NCBI GenBank assembly: GCA_023410675.1
Contig: JAEYPM010000065.1
Span: 1-55,180, forward strand
Direction: 5' to 3'
Length of the DNA stretch: 55,180 bases
Source of the DNA: Bacillota bacterium
GTDB taxonomy: Bacteria > Bacillota > Clostridia > Lachnospirales > Cellulosilyticaceae
This document shows positions 44,495 through 52,997 of this stretch, in pieces. Each line of letters begins with the position of its first letter. The first letter of the stretch is position 1. The notes under the pieces are model-generated. The model did no database searches. It had not been told where the DNA came from and saw only the letters and a program-made list of their open reading frames with translations. Made by a program: the position numbers and the translations under genes.

Positions 44495-45181
44495 ATGGGA
44501 AAGACAAAAGTACTTGTAGTAGATGATGATACGAATATTGCAGAGCTTATATCTTTGTATCTTAACAAAGAAGGTTATGAAACAAAAACTGCAGAAACAG
44601 GAAGAGAAGCTATTGAATCTTATAAAGAATTTAAGGCAGATTTGATTTTGCTAGATGTCATGCTGCCAGAAGCAGACGGATATGATGTTTGCAGAGAAAT
44701 CAGGAAAGAGTATCAAGTACCTATTATTATGCTTACTGCAAAAGGTGAGACATTTGATAAGGTGCTAGGACTTGAATTAGGAGCAGATGACTATATCGTC
44801 AAACCATTTGATCCTAAAGAACTTATAGCTAGAGTAAAGGCTGTTCTTAGAAGAACATTCTCAAGGCAATCAGAGAAAAAAGACAAGAACAGAATTGTAT
44901 TAGATGATCTTATTATTGATAAGGATAACTATTCTGTTACTTATCAAGGAAGTATTCTTGAACTGCCACCAAAAGAACTTGAAGTATTATATTTTTTAGC
45001 AAGTCATCCTAAACAAGTATTTACTAGAGAACAGTTACTAGATAAAATATGGGGTTTTGATTTTGCTGGTGATACGAGAACGGTGGATGTCCATATCAAA
45101 AGACTAAGAGATAAGTTTGAGGGTGATCATACATGGAGCATAAAAACCGTATGGGGAGTAGGCTACAAGTTCGAAAAATAA
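44495..45181 (+). CDS. OmpR/PhoB-family response regulator
   Basis: A 228-aa regulator with a receiver domain (acidic DDD at about 9-11, phospho-acceptor D54 in LILLDVMLP, Lys in VKPFDPKEL) and a C-terminal winged-helix DNA-binding domain (EVLYFLASHPKQVFTREQLL, TRTVDVHIKRLRDKF). GGAGGGGG precedes the ATG. The partner kinase gene overlaps its end by 49 bases, and an HtrA protease gene follows, a common envelope-stress arrangement. Confidence 0.93.
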   Translation: MGKTKVLVVDDDTNIAELISLYLNKEGYETKTAETGREAIESYKEFKADLILLDVMLPEADGYDVCREIRKEYQVPIIMLTAKGETFDKVLGLELGADDYIVKPFDPKELIARVKAVLRRTFSRQSEKKDKNRIVLDDLIIDKDNYSVTYQGSILELPPKELEVLYFLASHPKQVFTREQLLDKIWGFDFAGDTRTVDVHIKRLRDKFEGDHTWSIKTVWGVGYKFEK

Positions 45182-46623
45182 AAGAGTTAATTATATTTCC
45201 ATCTTTATTTAGTAAATTATTTTTTGTATATTTAGGCATTCTTATTATTACGTTTGTTGTCTTCTTTGTGATATTTTCAAATGCCTTTAAGTCTTACTTT
45301 GTTAACTATACTCAGGAGATTATGGTAAAACAGGCAGAGAACATAGCAAGTGATTTTGTACAAGCAGCAATTCCTGGCGTAGATACGAATAGGGTATTCA
45401 ATAATTTGAACTACAAAATAAAGGTACTAGATAGCTATCTTGAGGCAACAACATGGCTAGTTGACAGCAACTATATGTTTACTATTGTATCAGAAAATAG
45501 TAATGTCCCGGCTGCCAAAACAATTCCTCAAAGGGTAATTGTTCAAACTGTATTAGATGGTAACATTATCAAGATAAGAGATGGATTTCAGGAATATTTC
45601 ACTACCCCTGTTATTACAATAGGATATCCTATCATAATATTTGGTGAAGTTCGCTACGCACTTTTTATTCATACACCTATGCCAGAAATATTAAAAACCA
45701 TTGATGAAGTCACAGATATTACACTTCAAGTAGTTGGTATTACTATCTTGCTTGTATTTGTATGGATTTACTTTATCTCAAGGCAAATGACAAAACCACT
45801 TCAAGAAATGAATGATATAGCAAAGCAGATTGCTAGTGGTCAGTTTGATAAAAGAGTAATAGTAAAAGGCAATGATGAGATTGCACAACTTGGAGAATCC
45901 CTTAACTATATGGCTACAGAACTTGACAAAATAGAAGAAAAGAGAAAAGTGTTTATAGGTAATATTTCTCATGATTTGCGTTCCCCTTTAACTTCTATAC
46001 AAGGATTTATTACTGCAATTTTAGATGGAACAATCCCTTGTGATCAGCAAGAAAGGTATTTAAAGAAGGTACTTAGTGAGTCAAAGCGCATGGTCAATAT
46101 GACCAATGATATTTTAGAGCTTAATATAATGGAACAAAAAGATACACCTTTGCACAAATATAAATTTAACTTAAATGCCCTTATCAAAGATTGCGTTACC
46201 AATTTTGAAGCAAGAGCAAATGAAAAGGAAGTAATGTTTAAGCTTGATTTGGATGAGAAACATGTCTATGCCTATGCAGATAAAGAAATGATTATAAGGG
46301 TCTTGCAGAATCTAGTGGATAATGCTGTTAAGTTTGTTAATGAAAATGGGATGATAGAAATTCAAACTTACACAAAACAAGGCAAGATTTGGGTGCATAT
46401 TATAAATACGGGCTCTTATTTATCTAAAGAAGAGCAGCTTGTAATTTGGGATCGTTTTTATAAAGGGGATTATTCAAGAAATAAAGATAAAACAGGAACA
46501 GGACTTGGACTTGTTATTGTTAAAGAAATTATAAATAGACATGAAGAAAAGATAGGCGTGATGTCTGAGGAAGGGAAAGAAGAAAAAACAGTAGAGTTTT
46601 ATTTTTCTTTACAAAAAGGATAA
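45133..46623 (+). CDS. Sensor histidine kinase
   Basis: A 496-aa membrane kinase: first membrane helix about 27-50, an extracytoplasmic sensor of about 140 residues, second helix about 193-217, HAMP (about 218-268), HisKA with phospho-acceptor H280 (GNISHDLRSPL), and an ATPase domain with N-box NLVDNAVKF and G-box GTGLGLVIVKEI. The start overlaps the response regulator gene by 49 bases; AGGGTGAT ends about 6 bases before ATG 45133. The pair may control htrA downstream (inference). Confidence 0.93.
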   Translation: MEHKNRMGSRLQVRKIKELIIFPSLFSKLFFVYLGILIITFVVFFVIFSNAFKSYFVNYTQEIMVKQAENIASDFVQAAIPGVDTNRVFNNLNYKIKVLDSYLEATTWLVDSNYMFTIVSENSNVPAAKTIPQRVIVQTVLDGNIIKIRDGFQEYFTTPVITIGYPIIIFGEVRYALFIHTPMPEILKTIDEVTDITLQVVGITILLVFVWIYFISRQMTKPLQEMNDIAKQIASGQFDKRVIVKGNDEIAQLGESLNYMATELDKIEEKRKVFIGNISHDLRSPLTSIQGFITAILDGTIPCDQQERYLKKVLSESKRMVNMTNDILELNIMEQKDTPLHKYKFNLNALIKDCVTNFEARANEKEVMFKLDLDEKHVYAYADKEMIIRVLQNLVDNAVKFVNENGMIEIQTYTKQGKIWVHIINTGSYLSKEEQLVIWDRFYKGDYSRNKDKTGTGLGLVIVKEIINRHEEKIGVMSEEGKEEKTVEFYFSLQKG

Positions 46624-46643
46624 TAAACACTTTAAAGTACTCA

Positions 46644-46709
46644 TAATATGACTGTAGACATAATTTGTTTAATTTTAAAACAATTATTTTTAACAATCTC
46701 GTCATATTA
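46644..46709. repeat. Long-spaced inverted repeat in the htrA promoter region
   Basis: TAATATGAC (46644-46652) and GTCATATTA (46701-46709) are a perfect 9-base inverted repeat with a 48-base centre that contains repeated TTTAA-ACAAT elements. The right arm coincides with the predicted -35. It could be a looping or paired operator, or a weak terminator of the kinase gene. Confidence 0.4.
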
Positions 46710-46732
46710 ATTTCAAAAAATACGGTTATACT
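46704..46732 (+). promoter_or_regulatory. Promoter of the HtrA protease gene
   Basis: TATACT at 46727-46732 lies 17 bases after a poor -35 (ATATTA, 46704-46709). A poor -35 overlapped by repeats suggests dependence on an activator, plausibly the OmpR-type regulator upstream. Confidence 0.45.
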
Positions 46733-46770
46733 CTTATTATCAGCAATAGGTTATGAAGGAGGCAATATTC

Positions 46771-48108
46771 ATGGAAGATAGACAGTATGATAATGTGCCT
46801 TTAGATCAACCTGGGGAATATGCCAAAGATCAACTCACTTTTTTTGATAATGAAGAAAAATATGAAGATAAAAAAGATCCAGTACTAAACATGCAAAAGA
46901 CTAAAAAAGAGCATTTTTCCTTTGGAAGATTTATTGTGGCACTACTTGTTATAAGTATTGTAGGGGGTGCAGCAATAGGTACTAGTTTTGCTATTGCAAC
47001 ACCATATGTCAATACTTATCTTAGTAAAACAAATCAAGCTGAAGGATTAGTAGACAGTAAAGTAGAAGATCAGATTGCAAAAAACAATCAAAACGATCAA
47101 AATATTATTAAAGTGGCTCCAGTAACAGCCAATACATCTATAGCAGAAATTGCAAAAAATGTTGGACCTTCTGTAGTGTCTATTAAAAATCACCGTGTCA
47201 TAGAGACATGGGGAGGACAGTTTACTGAATCTGGATTAGGTTCAGGTGTCATATTTAAAGAAGATACTAATAAAATATATATTATGACCAATGCACATGT
47301 TATTGAAAAGGCAAATACTTTAGCTGTATGCTTTTTAGGAAATACAACTGTGGAAGCAACAACTGTAGGGCTTGATACAGCAACAGATATAGCTGTTATC
47401 TCAGTAGAAAAGGCTGATATCCCAGTTGAAGCAATAAAGGATATTAAGATTGCTCCTTTAGGAGACAGTGACCAATTAAGTGTAGGGGATCTAGCCATTG
47501 CGATTGGAACTCCAATTGATGAAGCATATAACAATACAGTTACAGTAGGTGTAATTAGTGCATTAAATAGACAGTTATCACTTCCTGATAAAAAACTTAA
47601 CCTTATTCAAACAGATGCAGCAATCAACCCAGGAAATAGTGGAGGTGCACTTGTTGGACCAACAGGAGAAGTTATTGGGATCAATACTGTTAAGTTAATG
47701 GATGTAGATATTGAAGGTATAGGTTTTGCCATACCTGTCAATGATGTAAAAGAAATTGTAAATGAACTGATGGTTAGTGGAAAGATCCAAAGACCAGCAC
47801 TAGGTATCACAGGAAGAGATATTACATCAGAACTTAGTGACTTTTATGAATTGCCTATAGGTGTATATATTATTGAGGTTACACCAGGAGGAAGTGCTCA
47901 GTTAGCAGGGATTAAAGATCATGATATTATTTTAGCATTTGATAATACGCCTATTACGAGCATGGAACAGTTAAAAGAACTTATCAGCAAGAAAAAGGTT
48001 GGCGATTCAGTAGAAGTAAAGATTGCAAGAGAAAATACGAAAAAGATTATAAAAGTTAAGCTTAGAGAAATGCCACAAGCATCCATCGAGGAACTGCTAC
48101 CCTCTTAA
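46771..48108 (+). CDS. Membrane-anchored HtrA/DegP serine protease
   Basis: A 445-aa HtrA-like protease: cytoplasmic acidic N-terminus, one membrane helix (about 50-72), a trypsin-like domain with the triad H176 (TNAHVIE), D206 (ATDIAVI) and S290 (NPGNSGGAL), and a C-terminal PDZ domain (about 345-440). It degrades or refolds damaged exported proteins. An ATG at 46753 is in frame but precedes the AAGGAGG (46756-46762); ATG 46771, 8 bases after it, is the real start. A strong terminator follows. Confidence 0.94.
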   Translation: MEDRQYDNVPLDQPGEYAKDQLTFFDNEEKYEDKKDPVLNMQKTKKEHFSFGRFIVALLVISIVGGAAIGTSFAIATPYVNTYLSKTNQAEGLVDSKVEDQIAKNNQNDQNIIKVAPVTANTSIAEIAKNVGPSVVSIKNHRVIETWGGQFTESGLGSGVIFKEDTNKIYIMTNAHVIEKANTLAVCFLGNTTVEATTVGLDTATDIAVISVEKADIPVEAIKDIKIAPLGDSDQLSVGDLAIAIGTPIDEAYNNTVTVGVISALNRQLSLPDKKLNLIQTDAAINPGNSGGALVGPTGEVIGINTVKLMDVDIEGIGFAIPVNDVKEIVNELMVSGKIQRPALGITGRDITSELSDFYELPIGVYIIEVTPGGSAQLAGIKDHDIILAFDNTPITSMEQLKELISKKKVGDSVEVKIARENTKKIIKVKLREMPQASIEELLPS

Positions 48109-48119
48109 AATAATAACAA

Positions 48120-48165
48120 TTTATAAAGACATAGTAACTTTGGTTACTATGTCCTTATAAATTTT
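48120..48165 (+). terminator. Terminator after the HtrA gene
   Basis: GACATAGTAAC (48128-48138) and GTTACTATGTC (48143-48153) pair perfectly around a TTTG loop; a lower stem TTTATAA/TTATAAA extends it past one mismatch, followed by TTTT. Confidence 0.85.
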
Positions 48166-48221
48166 AGGGGAAAATATGTAAACCAATCACCTATCTCCTT
48201 ATTTTTTTCTTAAAAAATAGA

Positions 48222-48250
48222 TTGACAAAAAATATTAATAAGTGTATTAT
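48222..48250 (+). promoter_or_regulatory. Promoter of the GntR-ABC operon
   Basis: A consensus TTGACA (48222-48227) and TATTAT (48245-48250) are 17 bases apart. The -10 lies inside the left arm of the 19-bp inverted repeat, so a bound repressor would block it. Confidence 0.75.
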
Positions 48251-48288
48251 TCGATTAACACACATTGTATTAATCGAATAATACACTT
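48240..48288. promoter_or_regulatory. Double operator / 19-bp inverted repeat for the YtrA-type regulator
   Basis: Bases 48240-48258 are perfectly complementary to 48270-48288. Each arm also contains its own smaller palindrome: TGTATTA-N6-TAACACA (48243-48262) and TGTATTA-N6-TAATACA (48266-48285), spaced 23 bases. These look like two dimer sites for the GntR/YtrA protein encoded next, the first covering the -10. The arms would be cut by the predicted transcription start, so an RNA hairpin is a less likely reading. Confidence 0.7.
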
Positions 48289-48370
48289 TTGTTATTTTCG
48301 GATTTATTATATAGAGAAGCTTATTATATGAAGTGAGAGGAAAATCATAATACGACACGAAGGTGAGAAA

Positions 48371-48733
48371 ATGAACATGATATTGAATGGAAATAGCCCA
48401 TTATTTATTCAAATAAGTGAGTATATAAAGATTGAATTAATCACAGGACAGAAAAAACCTGGTGAGAAATTACCATCAGTACGCGATCTTGCTAAAACTT
48501 TTCAAATTAATCCAAATACTGTTCAAAAAGCCTATCAAATGTTAGAAGATGAAGGAATTATAAGGAGTGAAAGAGGTTCGGGGAATTACATTATAGATGA
48601 TGAGCAAAGAATAATGAGCATTAAAGAAGAAATGCTGAAAGAAGAAACAGCAAAATATGTTAATAAAATGAAGAGTTATGGCTGCTCAAATACAGAGATT
48701 GAGCAAATCATAAAGAAAAAATTGGGGGTTTAA
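48371..48733 (+). CDS. GntR-family regulator, YtrA subfamily
   Basis: A 120-aa repressor with an N-terminal winged helix (LPSVRDLAKTFQINPNTVQ, LEDEGIIRSERGSG) and a short helical C-terminus of about 45 residues, the YtrA layout. YtrA proteins usually repress their own operon, which encodes ABC transporters, and are released by cell-envelope stress in Bacillus. Here the operon follows the same order with an ATPase 4 bases downstream. AAGGTGAG precedes the ATG. Confidence 0.9.
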   Translation: MNMILNGNSPLFIQISEYIKIELITGQKKPGEKLPSVRDLAKTFQINPNTVQKAYQMLEDEGIIRSERGSGNYIIDDEQRIMSIKEEMLKEETAKYVNKMKSYGCSNTEIEQIIKKKLGV

Positions 48734-48737
48734 GATC

Positions 48738-49463
48738 ATGGATACAGTATTAAGTATTAAAGGACTAACTAAAAAACATTTTAATAAAACTATTTTAGAC
48801 AATATTGATCTTGAAATTGGATATGGGCAAATCATTGGGCTCATAGGATCAAATGCATCTGGGAAAACGACGCTATTAAATTCTATTTCTGGTATGACAA
48901 GGTTCAATAGCGGAAAAGTCCTTGTTTGTGGCAAGCCTCTGTGCGTTGATACAAAACATCAAGTGTCATACCACACAAGTCAGCATAATTTTGAAAAATG
49001 GATGACGATTAAAGATTGTATCAAAGTGTATCACTCAAGTTTTCATGGGTTTAATGCAGAAAAGATAGAAGCCAGTCTAGGTATATATGGCTTGGATCTT
49101 AAGACAAGAATAAGTGAACTATCTATAGGAAAGCTTGAAATATTAGCAGTATTATTGACATTATCTAGGAAAGCAAATTTGTATTTATTTGATGAGCCCT
49201 TAGCGGCAGTCGACGTTTCTGTAAGGGATAAAATTATAGAATTACTACTGGGTCATATTGATGAAAATTGTTCAATAGTCATTGCTACGCATTTACTAAA
49301 AGATATGGGGAAAATTTTTGATGAAGTGATTATGATGCACGAAGGTAGAATTCTTAAGCAAATAAATGTTGAAGACGTGAAGATGTCAGAAGGTAAAACT
49401 GTTGAAGAGCTATTTAAGGAGGTGTTTGATGATGAGGACACTTATGCAGTTGCAAATATCTAA
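48738..49463 (+). CDS. ABC transporter ATP-binding protein of the YtrA-type operon
   Basis: A 241-aa ATPase with Walker A GSNASGKTT (slightly unusual: Ala-Ser in place of Gly-Ala), Walker B LYLFDEP and H-loop IATHL. The signature LSIGKLEIL differs from LSGGQ but keeps Ser and Gly. It lies between the regulator and a membrane protein whose start it overlaps by 35 bases. Substrate unknown; this operon type is often linked to antibiotic or envelope stress. Confidence 0.88.
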   Translation: MDTVLSIKGLTKKHFNKTILDNIDLEIGYGQIIGLIGSNASGKTTLLNSISGMTRFNSGKVLVCGKPLCVDTKHQVSYHTSQHNFEKWMTIKDCIKVYHSSFHGFNAEKIEASLGIYGLDLKTRISELSIGKLEILAVLLTLSRKANLYLFDEPLAAVDVSVRDKIIELLLGHIDENCSIVIATHLLKDMGKIFDEVIMMHEGRILKQINVEDVKMSEGKTVEELFKEVFDDEDTYAVANI

Positions 49464-50187
49464 ACGACTAAAATACATAGTAGGTTATTTATCACTGATG
49501 TTATTCCTCAATATTTTACTTACGGGTGTTATAGAATTAAAAAATGGGACTGTAGCACCCTATGAGGGATTTTACCTATGTAATGGTAGTACAATTTTTG
49601 CTTTGCTATCCATTGCAGTGATAGATTTGCTTAGGGAACAATATAGTAGCCAAAGTAGGTGGATACATCTTCTTCCAATCAAAGGCTCAGTGCGTATGAC
49701 TGTAAAATACATTTGGATTATAGTTGATGTATTGGTCAATACTTTGATTAATATCTTCTTTAGTTTAATGATAAGGATCATAGTCCTTAATAGCTTTGAT
49801 GAAGGAAAAATATTTATAACAGAGCTCATAAATATTATTCATGAAAACGGACTAATTACTATTATCTCTGTTCTCCTAAGTTTTTCAATCATAAGCTTTT
49901 CCGTTGTGTGTACACAAACATTATTTTATCAAAATAGAACAATTAGCTTACTATCCATCAGCTTTATTATGATGATTATTTTAGCGTTCATTTCTTTAAC
50001 ATTTAAGATGATAATGACACTGTTAAGTAAAGATCAATCTGTTTTGTATGATTCAGATATTTCTATTATCATTCCAATTTTTGAGGGTGGACAATGGAAC
50101 TATGTTGGCATTGGAATTTTATTAGTCACATTTATGATATGTACAACAGTATCAGCTAAAATAATGGATCGATTTCTTAATTTTTAG
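49429..50187 (+). CDS. Membrane partner of the YtrA-operon ABC ATPase
   Basis: A 252-aa protein with about six hydrophobic segments (from about 18-38, 50-68, 88-112, 130-158, 165-190 and 225-245). No family motif is recognised, but position and topology suggest the permease. AAGGAGG at 49416-49422 serves the paired ATG codons at 49429/49432; a longer TTG start at 49402 is unlikely. The end is followed by 84 bases before the remnant ABC gene. Confidence 0.78.
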   Translation: MMRTLMQLQISKRLKYIVGYLSLMLFLNILLTGVIELKNGTVAPYEGFYLCNGSTIFALLSIAVIDLLREQYSSQSRWIHLLPIKGSVRMTVKYIWIIVDVLVNTLINIFFSLMIRIIVLNSFDEGKIFITELINIIHENGLITIISVLLSFSIISFSVVCTQTLFYQNRTISLLSISFIMMIILAFISLTFKMIMTLLSKDQSVLYDSDISIIIPIFEGGQWNYVGIGILLVTFMICTTVSAKIMDRFLNF

Positions 50188-50271
50188 TGCTCGTATACAG
50201 AATTCATATTTGTGACTTTAGTAAATATCTAATAATTTTATGTTATGCAAATTTGAGGAGGCAATTATTTT

Positions 50272-50409
50272 ATGAAACTTACATTAAAAGATGTTGGAAA
50301 ACAATATAAAAATGACTTCTGGGGGGTGAAGAATTTTAACTTAGAGTTAGAACCAGGAGTAGTTGGTCTTCTAGGAGAAAATGGCGTATTTAACTGGCAA
50401 GTTCCTTAG
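50272..50409 (+). pseudogene. Remnant of an ABC ATPase, cut at the Walker A motif
   Basis: A strong ribosome site (GAGGAGG, 50255-50261) and ATG open a 45-codon frame starting MKLTLKDVGKQYKNDFWGVK and reaching VVGLLGENG, exactly the start of a Walker A motif (expected GxNGAGKST). The next residues, VFNWQVP then stop, are not ATPase-like. From base ~50385 the DNA reads, in another frame, as an ABC permease. The rest of the ATPase, with all catalytic motifs, is missing, so this is a deletion remnant. Confidence 0.85.
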
Positions 50410-51673
50410 TAATTTTATAGTATTAGTACTATTAGTTTTTATCACATTTGTTGTAGCAATTGTAATGCAGATTATTCGCGGTGAAGATTACGCTCTTAAT
50501 TATACTGATTTGATTGCTCCCTTTATATTTGTTGTTCTTCCTTCAATGGCTATTGTGGCAGCCTTAGCAATTTTATTTGAATCAATTGAATTTTTAAAGG
50601 GTGGCTTCGGCAACATTATATTTTTCTTTATTTGGGGTGCATTAATTTCTTATTCAAGTTCTCAGATCGTTAATATTCAAAATTTTAAAGTAACCATTAC
50701 GAGTCCCATGGGATCAGAGATATTTTATGATAGTATGATTGAAGGTTTTACTCAGCTTTTTCCAGGGAAGGTAGTAGAGAAGGCGGATGGCTTTATTTCA
50801 CTGGAAGAACCCTTAAAAACTTTTGCGTGGGATGGTGTAAACTGGACCTTAGATATCATTATAGGTCGTTTTTTTTGGATCGTAACTGCCTTCATATTAG
50901 TAATTTTGGCTGCACTATTTTTTAGGGGATTTGATGGCACTTTAGGAGCGGGAAAGTTAGGTTTCATGGAGCGTATCAAAAAGAAATTGACGAAACGTAA
51001 TAAAAATGAATACAAGACAAGAGAAATTGAAAAATACGATGCTTCTAAACTCACCCCTGTTAGTTTTAAGTTTAGCTTTATTGGATTAGTCTTATCTGAA
51101 CTAAAACTATCATTAAAAGGTCTTAAGTGGTGGTGGTATGTTGTGCAGATAGGCTTGATTGTAGGATGTATTATAGCAGGAATTGAAGAAGCGATGACTT
51201 ACTTTGGGCCACTTTCATGGTGCTGGCCTCTACTCATTTGGTCTTCACTTGGCGTTAGAGAAATGAGGAATTGTACAAATCAAATTGTATTTTCTAGTCC
51301 ATACCCAGTTCACAGGCAGTTTCCATCAACTTGGATGTCAGGCTTTATCATTACCCTATTGACAGGGAGTGGGTTGCTTATTAAGCTATTTATCTCAGGA
51401 GATACTTTTGGAATTATTGCATGGTTTATCGGTGCTGCTTTTATACCTACACTCTCAATCACTCTTGGAATATGGACTGGTACAAGTAAAACATTTGAGG
51501 TTGTTTACCTTGTGATGATGTTTGTAGGAATAATGAATAATGTTTCGGTATTTGACTTTATAGGAGTAGTAGAAGGTTCAATTGAAAGTGGAATGCCTAT
51601 CTTTTATTTGGCTGCAACAATAGTACTTGTTATAGGAGCAGTGATTGGGAGAAAAAGACAAATCAAGATTTAA
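50381..51673 (+). pseudogene. N-terminally truncated ABC permease fused to the ATPase remnant
   Basis: An open frame of up to 430 codons begins at an ATG (50381) that belongs to the ATPase part. It then reads AYLTGKFLSNFIVLVLL, the middle of a large ABC-2-type permease family in which an earlier membrane helix and an extracellular region normally precede. About eight hydrophobic segments remain. With no ATPase left upstream and its N-terminus lost, it is probably non-functional, although the remaining frame is still open, which suggests a recent event or some retained use. Confidence 0.72.
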
Positions 51674-51771
51674 TCATCTAAAACGATCTTTTTGCAAACA
51701 AAGATCCGGGCATTGAAACCTATGCAAAATTTTGGTACTATTAGGATACAATACCGCTAAGGAGAGAGAAC

Positions 51772-52710
51772 ATGTCCTTAATAATAGAATTAACACCAAG
51801 ACCAAATGTAAAGCTTCAGTGCATTTGCAGATATAAGCAGATATTAAAGAACAAAAATGGCAAAGACTATTGCAGCGTTAAACTGCAGGATAGAACAGGG
51901 GTAATAGATGGGAAGATATGGAATTTGCATGGTGGGATAGGTGAATTTGAAATAGATGATGTCGTAGATGTGGAAGGGGAAACCCTTTTATATCAAGATG
52001 TTCTTCAGCTTAGTATTAACAAAATTGATCGGGCAAAGGAAGGCACTTACAATCTAAATGACTTGATACCGCATACAGAAAAAGATATGTCTGTATTAGA
52101 AAAGGAACTGTTTCAATTTATAGATGATATAGAGCATACGTTTATTAAGAAACTGTTAGAAGAAATTTTTTACAATGAAGAGATTTACAAAGTGTTCTTA
52201 CAACACAGTGCAGCAAAAAGTGTTCATCATGCTTATTTAGGAGGACTTTTAGAGCATACCGTTAGTGTTACAAAACTTGGTGCATATCTTTCAGATAAGT
52301 ATTATGGCGTGAATAAAGATTTGGTTATTGCAGGCTGTTTGCTCCATGATATAGGTAAGATTTATGAGCTTTCTGATTTTCCAAAAAATGATTATACAGA
52401 TGAAGGGCAAATGTTAGGTCATATTGTCATGGGAGCTGAAATAGTATCTGATTTTGCTAAAAAAATAGAAGACTTCCCAAGAGAATTGCTTATGCTTATT
52501 AAGCACATTATTCTTTCCCACCATGGAGAATATGAATTTGCATCACCGAAACGCCCTAAGTGTATTGAAGCTATGATTGTACATTTAGCTGATAATACAG
52601 ATGCTAAGCTAAAGATGATAGAAGAAATGCTTCAGGACGCTAAAGAGCATGAGCCTTATGCAGGTTATCACAAAATATTAAACCGAAATATTAGAAAAAC
52701 AACATTATGA
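51772..52710 (+). CDS. YhaM-family 3'-5' exoribonuclease (OB fold plus HD domain)
   Basis: A 312-aa protein with an N-terminal OB fold (about 10-100; VKLQDRTGVIDGKIW) and an HD metal-binding domain (about 150-290; HHAYLGGLLEHTVSV, LLHDIGKIYEL, LSHHGEYE). This combination is that of YhaM, which trims RNA and DNA 3' ends. GGAGAGAG precedes the ATG. Its stop overlaps the next gene start by 4 bases, so it is expressed with the Cas4-like pair. Confidence 0.88.
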   Translation: MSLIIELTPRPNVKLQCICRYKQILKNKNGKDYCSVKLQDRTGVIDGKIWNLHGGIGEFEIDDVVDVEGETLLYQDVLQLSINKIDRAKEGTYNLNDLIPHTEKDMSVLEKELFQFIDDIEHTFIKKLLEEIFYNEEIYKVFLQHSAAKSVHHAYLGGLLEHTVSVTKLGAYLSDKYYGVNKDLVIAGCLLHDIGKIYELSDFPKNDYTDEGQMLGHIVMGAEIVSDFAKKIEDFPRELLMLIKHIILSHHGEYEFASPKRPKCIEAMIVHLADNTDAKLKMIEEMLQDAKEHEPYAGYHKILNRNIRKTTL

Positions 52711-52997
52711 AAAATGATAATCCTAAGATATCAGCAAATGAAATCAACAGATACTGTTATTGTCCTTATCAATGGTATTACAAAAGATACTATGGCACTA
52801 CAGAACTAAATAAAAGATACAAAGAACTTGGTATTGATACAAGTAGTCATTTATCTCATTTTGAAAAAGGTAGGCTATTTCATAAAAGGTATTATAGAGC
52901 ATACCGTATACAAACATTTATACGGATTCTGCTTATCATAGCAATTGTTATATTTATTTTATGGATGGTGGGTTCATGGATTATATCACACAATTAG
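52707..52997 (+). CDS. Membrane-anchored protein matching the N-terminal part of Cas4-like nucleases
   Basis: A 96-aa protein. Residues 8-30 (ISANEINRYCYCPYQWYYKR) match the N-terminal signature of Cas4/PD-(D/E)XK nucleases, including the cysteine (C17 or C19) that supplies one ligand of the 4Fe-4S cluster; EKGRLFHKRYY (about 53-63) resembles the following helix. Instead of continuing to the nuclease core, it ends in one membrane helix (about 68-92). The core is encoded by the next gene, overlapping by 22 to 37 bases in the -1 frame. Alone it has no catalytic residues. Confidence 0.72.
   Translation: MKNDNPKISANEINRYCYCPYQWYYKRYYGTTELNKRYKELGIDTSSHLSHFEKGRLFHKRYYRAYRIQTFIRILLIIAIVIFILWMVGSWIISHN

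Noticed and set aside
48240..48290. Intrinsic terminator in the GntR leader
   Set aside because: The repeat is followed by TTTT, but the predicted transcription start lies within the left arm, so the transcript would not contain the full hairpin.
49572..49829. Minus-strand frame inside the membrane partner gene
   Set aside because: It lies wholly within a better-supported plus-strand gene and has no ribosome site or family features.
51685..51706. Terminator after the permease remnant
   Set aside because: A 7-bp GATCTTT/AAAGATC stem is present but has no U-run after it.
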